A stretch of DNA of 5,991 bases from an uncultured Collinsella sp. (GTDB lineage Bacteria; Actinomycetota; Coriobacteriia; Coriobacteriales; Coriobacteriaceae): positions 1-5,991 of the forward strand of contig USGN01000079.1 in assembly GCA_900554255.1 (NCBI GenBank). The letters are read 5' to 3'. Positions 1 through 5,643 of this stretch are shown in pieces; position 1 is the first letter of the stretch; each line of letters begins with the position of its first letter. Made by a program: the position numbers and the translations under genes. The notes under the pieces were generated by a model. The model searched no databases. It worked only from the letters and a program-made list of their open reading frames with translations, and had not been told where the DNA came from.

Positions 1-1006
1 CGGTTTCTTTCAGCACCTCATAGCCGTCAAACGCGGTCGGTTCAGCGTTCAGTTCACCGAACAGGTCCTCGCTCCAGCCGGAGATATCCTTGGCCAGGCG
101 CTCGGCGCAAACCGGCTTGTTGAACTCCATGGCGATCGGCAGCAGCATGGCGCAGGCGACGCCGTGCGGGGTGTCGTAGTGAGCGGACAGGGTGTGAGCC
201 ATGGCGTGGTCGATGCCCAGGCCAACGTTGGAGAAGCCCATGCCGGCGACATACTGGCCAAGGGCCATGCCCTCGCGGCCGGAGCCGGGCTGGCCGGACT
301 TGGCCTCGGCGACGGAGTCGCGCAGGTTCTCGCTGATCAGCTTAATGGCCTCAAAGTGGAACATGTCGGAGAGCTCCCAAGCGCCCTTGGTGGTATAGCC
401 CTCGATGGCGTGGGTCAGAGCGTCCATGCCGGTGGAGGCGGTCAGGCCGGCGGGCATGGAAGCCATCATGTCAGGATCGACGACGGCGACCTCGGGGGCG
501 TCGTTGGTGTCGACGCACACGAACTTGCGGACCTTCTCGGGGTCGGTGATGACGTAGTTGATGGTCACCTCAGCAGCGGTACCGGCGGTCGTCGGCACGG
601 CGATGGTGAACACGGCGTGGTTCTTAGTGGGAGCAACGCCCTCGAGGCTGCGGACATCGGCGAACTCGGGGTTGTTGATGATGATGCCGATGGCCTTGGC
701 AGTGTCCATGGAGGAGCCGCCACCGATGGTCACGATAGCGTCAGCCTCGGCAGCCTTGAAGGCCTCGACGCCGTCCTTGACGTTCTGGATCGTGGGGTTG
801 GGCTTAATCTCGGAGTAGAGGCTCCAAGCGATGCCGGCGGCGTCGAGCTCGTCGGTCACCTTAGCGGTAACGCCAAACTTGACCAGATCGGGGTCGGAGC
901 AGACGAAGATCTTCTTGTAGCCGCGACGCTGGAGCTCGCCGGGGATCTCCTTGATGGCGCCGGAACCATGATAAGAGATGGTGTTGAGAACGAAACGATT
1001 AGCCAT
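1..1006 (-). CDS. fucO: Lactaldehyde reductase (iron-containing alcohol dehydrogenase), C-terminus beyond window
   Basis: The visible 335 residues match E. coli FucO closely along their length, including the MANR start, the NPEFADVRSLEG stretch (112-123) and the TTAGTAAEVTINYVITD block (139-155). FucO is a cytosolic group III alcohol dehydrogenase that reduces L-lactaldehyde to L-1,2-propanediol with NADH during anaerobic fucose or rhamnose breakdown. The nucleotide-binding GGGSSMD motif is at 95-101, and Asp38 sits where FucO has the Asp that favours NAD over NADP. The four expected Fe(II) ligands are present: Asp195, His199, His267 and His281. The usual length is about 383 residues, so roughly 50 are outside the window. 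The ATG at 1006 has a GGGAGG box 6 nt upstream. A terminator separates it from the gene before it, so it probably has its own promoter. No fucose or rhamnose genes are in view, so the physiological substrate is inferred from family; other short-chain aldehydes are possible. Confidence 0.93.
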   Translation of the reverse strand, partial: MANRFVLNTISYHGSGAIKEIPGELQRRGYKKIFVCSDPDLVKFGVTAKVTDELDAAGIAWSLYSEIKPNPTIQNVKDGVEAFKAAEADAIVTIGGGSSMDTAKAIGIIINNPEFADVRSLEGVAPTKNHAVFTIAVPTTAGTAAEVTINYVITDPEKVRKFVCVDTNDAPEVAVVDPDMMASMPAGLTASTGMDALTHAIEGYTTKGAWELSDMFHFEAIKLISENLRDSVAEAKSGQPGSGREGMALGQYVAGMGFSNVGLGIDHAMAHTLSAHYDTPHGVACAMLLPIAMEFNKPVCAERLAKDISGWSEDLFGELNAEPTAFDGYEVLKET

Positions 1007-1012
1007 TGATAG

Positions 1013-1018
1013 CCTCCC
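1013..1018 (-). promoter_or_regulatory. Ribosome binding site of fucO
   Basis: GGGAGG on the minus strand, 6 nt before the ATG at 1006. It fixes the start and agrees with the MANR N-terminus typical of FucO. Confidence 0.8.
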
Positions 1019-1023
1019 ATCGT

Positions 1024-1050
1024 GTGCGGGGCATCCATTACGCCCCGCGC
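1024..1050 (-). promoter_or_regulatory. Hairpin in the fucO 5' leader
   Basis: GCGGGGC (1026-1032) and GCCCCGC (1042-1048) form a perfect 7-bp stem around a 9-nt loop. A T-G wobble and a further G-C pair extend it to 9 bp. It ends five bases before the ribosome binding site. There is no T-run after it, so it does not look like a terminator. It could be a 5'-end mRNA stabiliser, a translational control element or a protein-binding palindrome. A TATAGC at 1049-1054 (minus strand) is a weak possible -10 box next to it. Confidence 0.5.
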
Positions 1051-1089
1051 TATAAGTCCCATCCTAACGCTTTTGAAACAAAAAACGCG

Positions 1090-1120
1090 TGAAAACGTCA
1101 AAAGTGTTAAAGCGTTTCAA
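1090..1120. promoter_or_regulatory. Possible LacI/CcpA-type operator pair upstream of fucO
   Basis: TTAAAGCGTTTCAA (1107-1120) is an imperfect palindrome centred on CpG, as LacI-family operators are. TGAAAACGTCAAAA (1090-1103) fits the CcpA cre consensus TGWAANCGNTNWCA at all but two of its fixed positions. The two centres are 17 bp apart. A further AACGCTTTTGAAAC at 1066-1079 shares the AACGCTTT word with the minus strand of the first site. Catabolite or sugar-responsive control would suit fucO, but the sites are degenerate and AT-rich, so chance is possible. Confidence 0.35.
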
Positions 1121-1129
1121 CAGAAGATG

Positions 1130-1165
1130 AAAAATACTGCGGCAAAGGGACAGCCCCTTTGCCGC
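1130..1165 (-). terminator. Intrinsic terminator after the DUF1275 gene
   Basis: The arms GCGGCAAAGGG (1139-1149) and CCCTTTGCCGC (1155-1165) are perfect 11-bp complements around a 5-nt loop. On the minus strand the stem is followed within a few bases by TATTTTT. It begins 6 nt past the stop of the DUF1275 gene, in the right place and orientation to end that transcript and insulate fucO from it. On the plus strand no T-run follows. Confidence 0.85.
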
Positions 1166-1171
1166 ATTCAG

Positions 1172-1888
1172 TTACTTTCGGCAGCCCTCTTTCCAAGCCT
1201 CGGCCGCAACCTTCCAGCGTAAGCGCAAGTCGCGCTCACGGTCGATGAACATGATGGCAAACGCGACAAACAGCAGCAAGCTCGCCACGACGATGGCGTG
1301 CAGGCCCATGCGCTCAATACACCAGTTGCCCAACACGGCGCCAAACACAAAGGTAAAGATCACGCCAAAGTACAGCAGGCCGTTTTCCAAAAAGCCGCGC
1401 CTGTGGGTGATGATGTAATCGTCCACGTTTTGCAGCGCGTTGCGCAAGTTGCCGATGCACATGGTCGTAGCGATGCCGTGACCGTGGATCTTGCGGAAGC
1501 TCTCGACCTGCATGCCGCAGGCAAACGAGGTGAGGCAGTTGGCGAGCAGGTTGAAATTGCCGCCCGGGATAAGGCTCACGCCCAGTAAGATGACGGCTTC
1601 AAAGAACACCGTCACCTGACGCCAGTGGATCACGCTGCCAAACCGCTCGTGTACCAGATCGGCAAGCATAATACCCACGGCAAACGACACCACAGGGAAG
1701 AAGTAGCGCCCCGCAAGTGCCCAGTTGCCCTCCGAGATGCTCACGCCCACGAGCAGGATGTTGCCTGTCTGCGCGTTGGCGAAAACATGGTCGCGCCCAA
1801 TGTACGAATACACGTCCATAAAGCCACCGGCGAGCGCCAAGATGATGCCCAGCTCAATAGACTCCGATATCTGTTTGGCACGCTGCAT
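1172..1888 (-). CDS. DUF1275 (YoaK-type) integral membrane protein
   Basis: A 238-residue hydrophobic protein of the DUF1275/YoaK family, whose function is not established; a transport-like membrane role is often supposed. Family landmarks are visible: GGFMD (21-25) in the first membrane segment, then F36 and TGN (41-43), and a second-half repeat with GMQ (125-127) and IGN (145-147). Likely membrane segments lie near 12-30, 62-80, 91-108, 112-126, 168-190 and 196-215. The C-terminal 20 residues are basic and probably cytoplasmic. The frame is open upstream to 2122, but the extra 78 residues lack family similarity. The ATG at 1888 has AAGGAGG 10 nt upstream, giving the usual family length. A nearer ATG in another frame (1898) abuts the box and would make only 14 codons. 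It is transcribed divergently from ygiQ and followed by its own terminator, so it is probably a single-gene unit. Confidence 0.88.
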   Translation of the reverse strand: MQRAKQISESIELGIILALAGGFMDVYSYIGRDHVFANAQTGNILLVGVSISEGNWALAGRYFFPVVSFAVGIMLADLVHERFGSVIHWRQVTVFFEAVILLGVSLIPGGNFNLLANCLTSFACGMQVESFRKIHGHGIATTMCIGNLRNALQNVDDYIITHRRGFLENGLLYFGVIFTFVFGAVLGNWCIERMGLHAIVVASLLLFVAFAIMFIDRERDLRLRWKVAAEAWKEGCRK

Positions 1889-1898
1889 CGTCGTGCAT

Positions 1899-1905
1899 CC
1901 TCCTT
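1899..1905 (-). promoter_or_regulatory. Ribosome binding site of the DUF1275 gene
   Basis: AAGGAGG on the minus strand, with a 10-nt spacer to the ATG at 1888. The spacing is at the long end of normal, but no other in-frame start fits better. It decides against the upstream in-frame ATGs. No convincing -10/-35 pair was found for this gene in 1906-2070; AACATA at 1934-1939 (minus TATGTT) is only a weak -10. Confidence 0.7.
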
Positions 1906-2069
1906 GTTGACGACTCTCTCGTGCGTTGGCGGAAACATAGCCGCCGTTCATACTGTAACCCATTGACAACATGGCGTGCGCGCGAGACGGCTCCTTCGAC
2001 ACGGGGATACACAGTCTGGAAACAAACGGCACCCGCATCGACACGCCGATCCGCCAGCCCATGTACTCC

Positions 2070-2104
2070 ACCAGTCTTTTTAGCCCCGTCCCAAAAAGAC
2101 TGGT
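2070..2104. repeat. Perfect 12-bp inverted repeat in the divergent spacer
   Basis: ACCAGTCTTTTT (2070-2081) and AAAAAGACTGGT (2093-2104) are exact complements around an 11-nt loop. The right arm ends directly before the candidate ygiQ -10 box. The structure has no T-run beyond the stem and no gene running into it, so a terminator role is unlikely. It may be an operator over the ygiQ promoter. It may instead be a copy of a dispersed hairpin repeat: the loop reads GGGACGGGGCT on the minus strand, recalling the GGGGACGGAGG core of the repeats at 5247 and 5644. Confidence 0.75.
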
Positions 2105-2110
2105 TACAAT
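2105..2110 (+). promoter_or_regulatory. Candidate -10 box for ygiQ
   Basis: TACAAT matches five of six bases of TATAAT and lies 31 bp before the GTG start, leaving a short leader. No good -35 is seen at 17 bp, where AGCCCC sits, so the promoter would depend on an activator or be weak. The inverted repeat at 2070-2104 fills the -35 and spacer region. Confidence 0.4.
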
Positions 2111-2131
2111 TACGTGCAGCATACAAACACC

Positions 2132-2138
2132 GGGAGGG
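2132..2138 (+). promoter_or_regulatory. Ribosome binding site deciding the GTG start of ygiQ
   Basis: GGGAGGG lies 3 to 5 nt before the GTG at 2142. No comparable box precedes the in-frame ATG at 1971, which would add 57 residues unrelated to the family. Confidence 0.75.
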
Positions 2139-2141
2139 ATC

Positions 2142-4283
2142 GTGGCAAAAAAGCCTCAGCACGCTCAGAACAACCAGCGCAGTCAGCAGGACAAACAGGG
2201 CCAGCAGCAAAAGCGCGGCGGCAAGGCGCAGGGTGGGCACACCACGCATACCCCAGCAGCGCTCACACGCCCCTGGCGCCCGGGCCGCGATAAGTTCCTC
2301 CCCGTCAGCCGCGCCGACATGGATGCGCGCGGCTGGGACCAGTGCGACTTTGTCTACATCTGCGGCGACGCCTACGTGGACCACCCCAGCTTTGGTATGG
2401 CCATCATCAGCCGCGTCCTCGACGCGCACGGCTACAAAGTGGGCATCATCTGCCAGCCCGACTGGACCGACCCCGCCAGCATCACGGTGCTCGGTGAGCC
2501 GCGCCTGGGCTTTTTGGTCAGCGCCGGCAACATGGACTCAATGGTCAACCACTATTCGGTGACCAAGCACCGCCGCCACACCGACGCCTATACCCCCGGC
2601 GGCGAGGAAGGCCACCGCCCCAACCGTGCCGTCACGGTCTACGGCAACCTCATCCGTCAGACGTTCAAGGACGCTCCCATCATCATCGGCGGCATCGAGG
2701 CGAGCCTGCGCCGTCTGGCCCACTACGACTACTGGCAGGACAAGCTCAAGCGCTCGGTACTGCTCGACTCGGGCGCCGACATCCTCATCTACGGCATGGG
2801 CGAGCACGCGATTGTCGAGATCGCCGACGCGCTCGACGCGGGACTGCCCGTCAATCAGATCACCTATATCAACGGCACCGTTTACCGCACGGGTTCGCTC
2901 GACGAGGTCTACGACTACGACCTGCTGCCCAGCTGGGACGACCTTACCGCCGACAAGCTCAACTACGCACGCAGCTTCAATGTGCAGCAGCAGAATATGG
3001 ACCCCATCACCGGACATCGCCTGGTAGAGCCCTACCCCAACAGCGTCTATGTGGTGCAGAACCCGCCGTCGGCGACACTCACCACCGACGAGATGGACGA
3101 GGTGGCCGAACTCCCCTACGCACGCGACTGGCATCCCGATTACGACGCGGCGGGCGGCGTACCGGCCTTTGCCGAGATCAAGTTTTCCATTAGCTCCAAC
3201 CGTGGCTGTTTTGGCGAGTGCTCGTTTTGCGCCCTCACCTTCCACCAGGGCCGCGTGCTGCAGATGCGCAGCCACGACTCGATCATGCGCGAGGCCGAGC
3301 TGCTCACGCGCGATCCCGAGTTTAAGGGCTACATCAACGACGTGGGTGGACCGACGGCAAACTTTAGCCGCCCTGCCTGCGACAAACAGCTCAAGCACGG
3401 CGTGTGCAAGAACAAGCGCTGCCTGTGGCCGAGCGTGTGCAAGAACATGGTGGTCGACGAGAGCGGCTACACGCAGTTGCTGCGCGACCTGCGCCAGCTG
3501 CCGGGCGTCAAGAAGGTCTTCGTCCGCAGCGGCATCCGTTTTGACTACACCATGGCCGATGCCTCGGACGAGTTTTTGCGCGAGCTGCTGGAGCACCATG
3601 TCTCGGGCCAGCTGCGCGTGGCACCCGAGCACGTGAGCGACGCGGTGTTGTCCGTGATGGGCAAGCCGAGCCGCGCCGTCTACGACGCGTTCTGCCGTAA
3701 ATTTGAACGCCTGAACCGCGAATACGGACTCAAGCAGTACGTGGTGCCATACCTAATCTCGAGTCATCCCGGCTCGACGATGAAGGAAGCAGTGGACCTT
3801 GCCGAGGCCGTGCGCGACATGGGCTACATGCCCGAACAGGTGCAGGACTTCTACCCCACGCCGTCCACCATGTCGACGTGCATGTACTACACCGGCGTGG
3901 ATCCGCGCACCATGGAGCCGATCTACGTGGCGCGCGACCCGCACGAGAAGGCCATGCAGCGTGCGCTCATCCAGTATCGCAAGCCCGAGAACTACAAGCT
4001 CGTGCGCGAGGCGCTGGAAAAGGCTGGCCGCCGCGATCTGATCGGCTACACCAAGCATTGCCTGATTCGCCCCGTGCCGCCACGCCCGGGCGAGACGTCT
4101 GCTGGCGGCGGGCATGGCACCGGCAAGAAGGGCGGCAAGGCCCACGGCGGCGCTGGTGGCGCCGGCAAGGGGTCTAAGGGCAGCAAGGGCCACGGCGGCA
4201 TGTCGCGTGCGCAAAACACCGCAGGTCGCAATCGCGCGGCCCAGGGACGGCAGGGCGCCAACGGAGGCGGCAGGCGCAACTAG
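2142..4283 (+). CDS. ygiQ: YgiQ-family radical SAM protein
   Basis: A 713-residue cytosolic radical SAM protein of the YgiQ family. The family is widespread, but its substrate and reaction are not known to me. Domain order: a Gln/Lys-rich, probably disordered head (1-45); the Radical_SAM_N domain starting near RDKFLPVSRADMDARGWDQC (49-68) with GDAYVDHPSFG; the radical SAM core with CFGECSFC, whose Cys356, Cys360 and Cys363 bind the 4Fe-4S cluster that cleaves S-adenosylmethionine; and a C-terminal DUF3362 domain (about 565-645) with STCMYYTG and a KAMQRALIQY segment. Four more cysteines (413, 422, 427, 433) in a C-x8-C-x4-C-x5-C array are typical of the family and could hold a second metal centre, which is inference. 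The last 65 residues are a Gly/Lys/Ala/Arg-rich low-complexity tail. The GTG start is chosen on its ribosome binding site. The stop overlaps the stop of the convergent CPBP gene. It is probably transcribed alone. Confidence 0.95.
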   Translation: MAKKPQHAQNNQRSQQDKQGQQQKRGGKAQGGHTTHTPAALTRPWRPGRDKFLPVSRADMDARGWDQCDFVYICGDAYVDHPSFGMAIISRVLDAHGYKVGIICQPDWTDPASITVLGEPRLGFLVSAGNMDSMVNHYSVTKHRRHTDAYTPGGEEGHRPNRAVTVYGNLIRQTFKDAPIIIGGIEASLRRLAHYDYWQDKLKRSVLLDSGADILIYGMGEHAIVEIADALDAGLPVNQITYINGTVYRTGSLDEVYDYDLLPSWDDLTADKLNYARSFNVQQQNMDPITGHRLVEPYPNSVYVVQNPPSATLTTDEMDEVAELPYARDWHPDYDAAGGVPAFAEIKFSISSNRGCFGECSFCALTFHQGRVLQMRSHDSIMREAELLTRDPEFKGYINDVGGPTANFSRPACDKQLKHGVCKNKRCLWPSVCKNMVVDESGYTQLLRDLRQLPGVKKVFVRSGIRFDYTMADASDEFLRELLEHHVSGQLRVAPEHVSDAVLSVMGKPSRAVYDAFCRKFERLNREYGLKQYVVPYLISSHPGSTMKEAVDLAEAVRDMGYMPEQVQDFYPTPSTMSTCMYYTGVDPRTMEPIYVARDPHEKAMQRALIQYRKPENYKLVREALEKAGRRDLIGYTKHCLIRPVPPRPGETSAGGGHGTGKKGGKAHGGAGGAGKGSKGSKGHGGMSRAQNTAGRNRAAQGRQGANGGGRRN

Positions 4284-5191
4284 GGCAGCGGTGCGCTCAC
4301 TGCGTCCATCCCACACGCGTGGCGCAGCGAGCGCATCGCCTCTACCAGCACAAAGCCGGCGATAGCGACCGTGACCACCACGTCGAGCGAGGTGTTCACA
4401 AACCAGAGCAACGTCATGAGATACGACCCGGCATTAAAGGCAAAGTGCAGCAGAATCGTGTAGCGAAGCTTTCCGGTCGTCACGAGCACCCAACCGAAGA
4501 TGAGGCCGGCGGCACCCGCATAGCAACCCTGCACCCAATTCATGTGCATAAAACCGAAGATTGCCGCCTGCAGCACAATCGCCGCGGCGATACCCCACGT
4601 ACTTGGGGCCGCCCAGGGCACCATGGCGCCGTTCTGCGCGCTCGCACGACGCGGGCGCTTCCAAAGTGGGCGGCACTGCGGATTAAACGCTCGGAGCGAA
4701 AACTCAAAAATAATGCCGCGCACCAGCAGCTCTTCACAAAATGGGGCACCGAGCACCGTAGTCAGGACGGCGAGATAGCTGGTGTCGCCCATACCTGTTT
4801 CCTCGACAAGCTCGCTGTAGTCGGCCGCGGCCTCGGGCAACAGCGACAGCACGGCGTCGGTCACGTAGCCAACGACCACCTGCAGGGCCAGGCCGATCAC
4901 GATAACGCAGGCGATGCGTTTCCACGCCCCACGCGCTCCCCCGCCGAGCGGGTGCTCGCTTTGCCGGCGTGCCATAAACGAACGCGGCCACAGATAACGC
5001 CACCACAGCAGCGCCATCAAAAACGATGCTGTCTGCGCGACGGCCTGAAGCAATTGAATGTCGAGGTCATCGATCGAAAAACCCATGAACACCGATGCGA
5101 CGCCAAGGGCGGAAAACAAAACGACGCTCAGGGCAATATCGGCAGCGACGACGCCAAAACAGGCAAGCGCCCAAATCATCGCATTGAGCAT
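4280..5191 (-). CDS. CPBP-family intramembrane protease (Abi/CAAX-like)
   Basis: A 303-residue polytopic membrane protein with the three signature motifs of the CPBP family: EELLVR (EExxxR, 153-158), FGFMH (FxxxH, 212-216) and HFAFN (HxxxN, 249-253). These glutamate and histidine residues form the proposed metalloprotease active site; eukaryotic Rce1 and bacterial bacteriocin-immunity Abi proteins belong here. Hydrophobic stretches lie near 5-37, 47-67, 92-113, 138-150, 199-217, 224-238, 244-262 and 268-286. A basic loop at 169-190 is probably cytoplasmic. The substrate is unknown. No bacteriocin gene or prenylation gene is adjacent, so no immunity role is claimed. The ATG at 5191 is chosen for its GAGGAGG box; an in-frame ATG at 5251 would add 20 residues, lacks a good box and falls inside a dispersed repeat. 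It is convergent with ygiQ, overlapping by four bases (CTAG), and lies 83 bp downstream of the RelB-like gene with no terminator seen between. Confidence 0.9.
   Translation of the reverse strand: MLNAMIWALACFGVVAADIALSVVLFSALGVASVFMGFSIDDLDIQLLQAVAQTASFLMALLWWRYLWPRSFMARRQSEHPLGGGARGAWKRIACVIVIGLALQVVVGYVTDAVLSLLPEAAADYSELVEETGMGDTSYLAVLTTVLGAPFCEELLVRGIIFEFSLRAFNPQCRPLWKRPRRASAQNGAMVPWAAPSTWGIAAAIVLQAAIFGFMHMNWVQGCYAGAAGLIFGWVLVTTGKLRYTILLHFAFNAGSYLMTLLWFVNTSLDVVVTVAIAGFVLVEAMRSLRHACGMDAVSAPLP
4292..4335. terminator. Possible bidirectional hairpin terminator at the convergent gene ends
   Basis: TGCGCTCACTGCG (4292-4304) and CGCAGCGAGCGCA (4323-4335) pair over 13 positions around an 18-nt loop. 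The one imperfect pair is A-C in plus-strand RNA but a G-U wobble in minus-strand RNA. It starts 9 nt past the ygiQ stop and lies inside the last codons of the CPBP gene. No U-tract follows in either direction, so it is not a classical intrinsic terminator. GC-rich actinobacteria are known to use some U-less hairpins, and no other terminator is available here. It could also simply be a coding-sequence coincidence. Confidence 0.4.
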
Positions 5192-5196
5192 GCCAA

Positions 5197-5203
5197 CCTC
5201 CTC
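5197..5203 (-). promoter_or_regulatory. Ribosome binding site of the CPBP gene
   Basis: GAGGAGG on the minus strand with a 5-nt spacer to the ATG at 5191. This decides between that ATG and the in-frame one 20 codons upstream. Confidence 0.75.
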
Positions 5204-5246
5204 AAAACCGTTCCCTAGTTCTACCACAACTCGGCAGAGAGCTAAT

Positions 5247-5273
5247 CCCATGGGGACGGAGGAAAACGGATCA
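5247..5273. repeat. 27-bp dispersed direct repeat, copy 1
   Basis: Begins CCCATGGGGACGGAGGAAAA and ends GGATCA. It matches 5644-5670 at 26 of 27 positions in the same orientation; the single difference is C5267 against T5664. Similarity continues weakly past the end, with TTGATGAG against TTGCTGAG and one indel. It ends 1 nt before the stop codon of the RelB-like gene, so it lies at the very 3' end of that minus-strand gene. It looks like a short intergenic repeat of the kind spread through a genome. Confidence 0.85.
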
Positions 5274-5274
5274 C

Positions 5275-5475
5275 TTATTGATGAGAATCAGGCGCAGTGC
5301 CAAAGGCCCCGTTGGGCGAGATGTCAAACGGGAAGGTGCCGCAGCGATTGAACGCGGCGATAAACATGCGGATGGCGTTGGACGGCGTGGTGCCCACGAG
5401 CTGGGTTGCCGCCGCGAAGGCTGCCTTCTCCTCGGGCAAGACCTTCGCGACTACGGGGGTCATGTGTTCTGCCAT
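5275..5475 (-). CDS. Orphan RelB/DinJ-family antitoxin-like protein
   Basis: A 66-residue protein resembling the ribbon-helix-helix N-terminal part of RelB/DinJ antitoxins: a short beta strand (VVAKVLPEEKAAF), then LVGTTPSNAIRMFIAAF matching the family's GxTPSDAIRxFxxxV pattern, then the CGTFPFDI segment equivalent to LPFEL. Family members usually have 80-100 residues; the toxin-wrapping C-terminal part is cut short and replaced by about 15 residues without clear similarity. No RelE, YafQ or other toxin gene lies on either side, so it is probably a stand-alone DNA-binding regulator or a remnant. Family members bind DNA as dimers of dimers and repress their own promoters; the repeat array at 5588-5617 is a candidate site. 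The ATG at 5475 is chosen for its box; an in-frame ATG at 5550 would add 25 residues across a strong hairpin. The gene is bracketed by two copies of a 27-bp repeat. Confidence 0.75.
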   Translation of the reverse strand: MAEHMTPVVAKVLPEEKAAFAAATQLVGTTPSNAIRMFIAAFNRCGTFPFDISPNGAFGTAPDSHQ

Positions 5476-5479
5476 GGCG

Positions 5480-5486
5480 CTTCCTT
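5480..5486 (-). promoter_or_regulatory. Ribosome binding site of the RelB-like gene
   Basis: AAGGAAG on the minus strand, 4 nt before the ATG at 5475. It is a little weaker than the GGAGG boxes of the neighbours, but well placed, and it argues against the upstream in-frame ATG. Confidence 0.6.
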
Positions 5487-5510
5487 TTTGAAACGACGGT
5501 AGTGCGGATA

Positions 5511-5567
5511 GATGCGGGCCACGCGGCTGGGCGACGGGCTGTGAAGGCAACCCGATTGGCCCGCATC
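5511..5567 (-). promoter_or_regulatory. Two-part stem-loop in the leader of the RelB-like gene
   Basis: The outer arms GATGCGGGCCA (5511-5521) and TGGCCCGCATC (5557-5567) are perfect 11-bp complements. Inside them, minus-strand RNA CGGGUUG and CAGCCCG form a second 7-bp stem around a 6-nt CCUUCA loop. One inner pair is G-U in minus-strand RNA but a mismatch in plus-strand RNA, which favours a structure in the transcript of the RelB-like gene. The element ends about 35 nt before the start codon. No U-run follows, so it is not a standard attenuator. Its role is unknown. Confidence 0.55.
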
Positions 5568-5578
5568 CGGAGTTTGTT

Positions 5579-5625
5579 TCTGCGGCGTTGGTATTACTTG
5601 GTATTCCTAAGTATTACCCCGCAGA
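5579..5625. promoter_or_regulatory. Phased 10-bp repeats within a long palindrome: candidate operator
   Basis: Three tandem 10-bp units, TTGGTATTAC (5588-5597), TTGGTATTCC (5598-5607) and TAAGTATTAC (5608-5617), lie one helical turn apart. An inverted copy of TGGTATTC is at 5628-5635. The same stretch is a nested palindrome: TCTGCGG (5579-5585) pairs with CCGCAGA (5619-5625), and GGTATTACTT (5590-5599) pairs at 9 of 10 positions with AAGTATTACC (5609-5618). Minus-strand TGGTATTCT at 5627-5635 also resembles an extended -10 box. Arrays of this kind suit cooperative ribbon-helix-helix binding, so self-regulation by the downstream RelB-like protein is plausible but inferred. Confidence 0.55.
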
Positions 5626-5643
5626 TAGAATACCACACACGAC

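Noticed and set aside
164..1009. Long plus-strand open frame opposite fucO
   Set aside because: It is the complement of a clearly recognised gene in a GC-rich genome; its Gly/Val/Asp/His-rich translation resembles no family and has no ribosome binding site.
1963..1968. Perfect TTGACA -35 box on the plus strand
   Set aside because: The expected -10 position 17 bp downstream reads GACGGC, so no promoter can be built from it.
1889..2122. N-terminal extension of the DUF1275 gene to the ATG at 2122
   Set aside because: The extra 78 residues are not membrane-like or family-like and cross the inverted repeat and the ygiQ promoter; the internal ATG has a proper ribosome binding site.
2538..3632. 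Long minus-strand open frame opposite ygiQ
   Set aside because: Antisense shadow of the radical SAM gene, rich in Val, Ala and Asp with no domain and no start signal.
4280..5191. Bacteriocin immunity or phage abortive-infection role for the CPBP protein
   Set aside because: The family includes such members, but no bacteriocin peptide, export gene or defence gene is adjacent, so the context gives no support.
5275..5475. A complete toxin-antitoxin pair
   Set aside because: Both flanks were read on both strands; the neighbours are an ABC ATPase and a CPBP protein, and no RelE-like or other toxin frame is present.
5476..5550. 25-residue N-terminal extension of the RelB-like protein
   Set aside because: The upstream ATG has no ribosome binding site, the residues lack family similarity, and the stretch overlaps the leader stem-loop.
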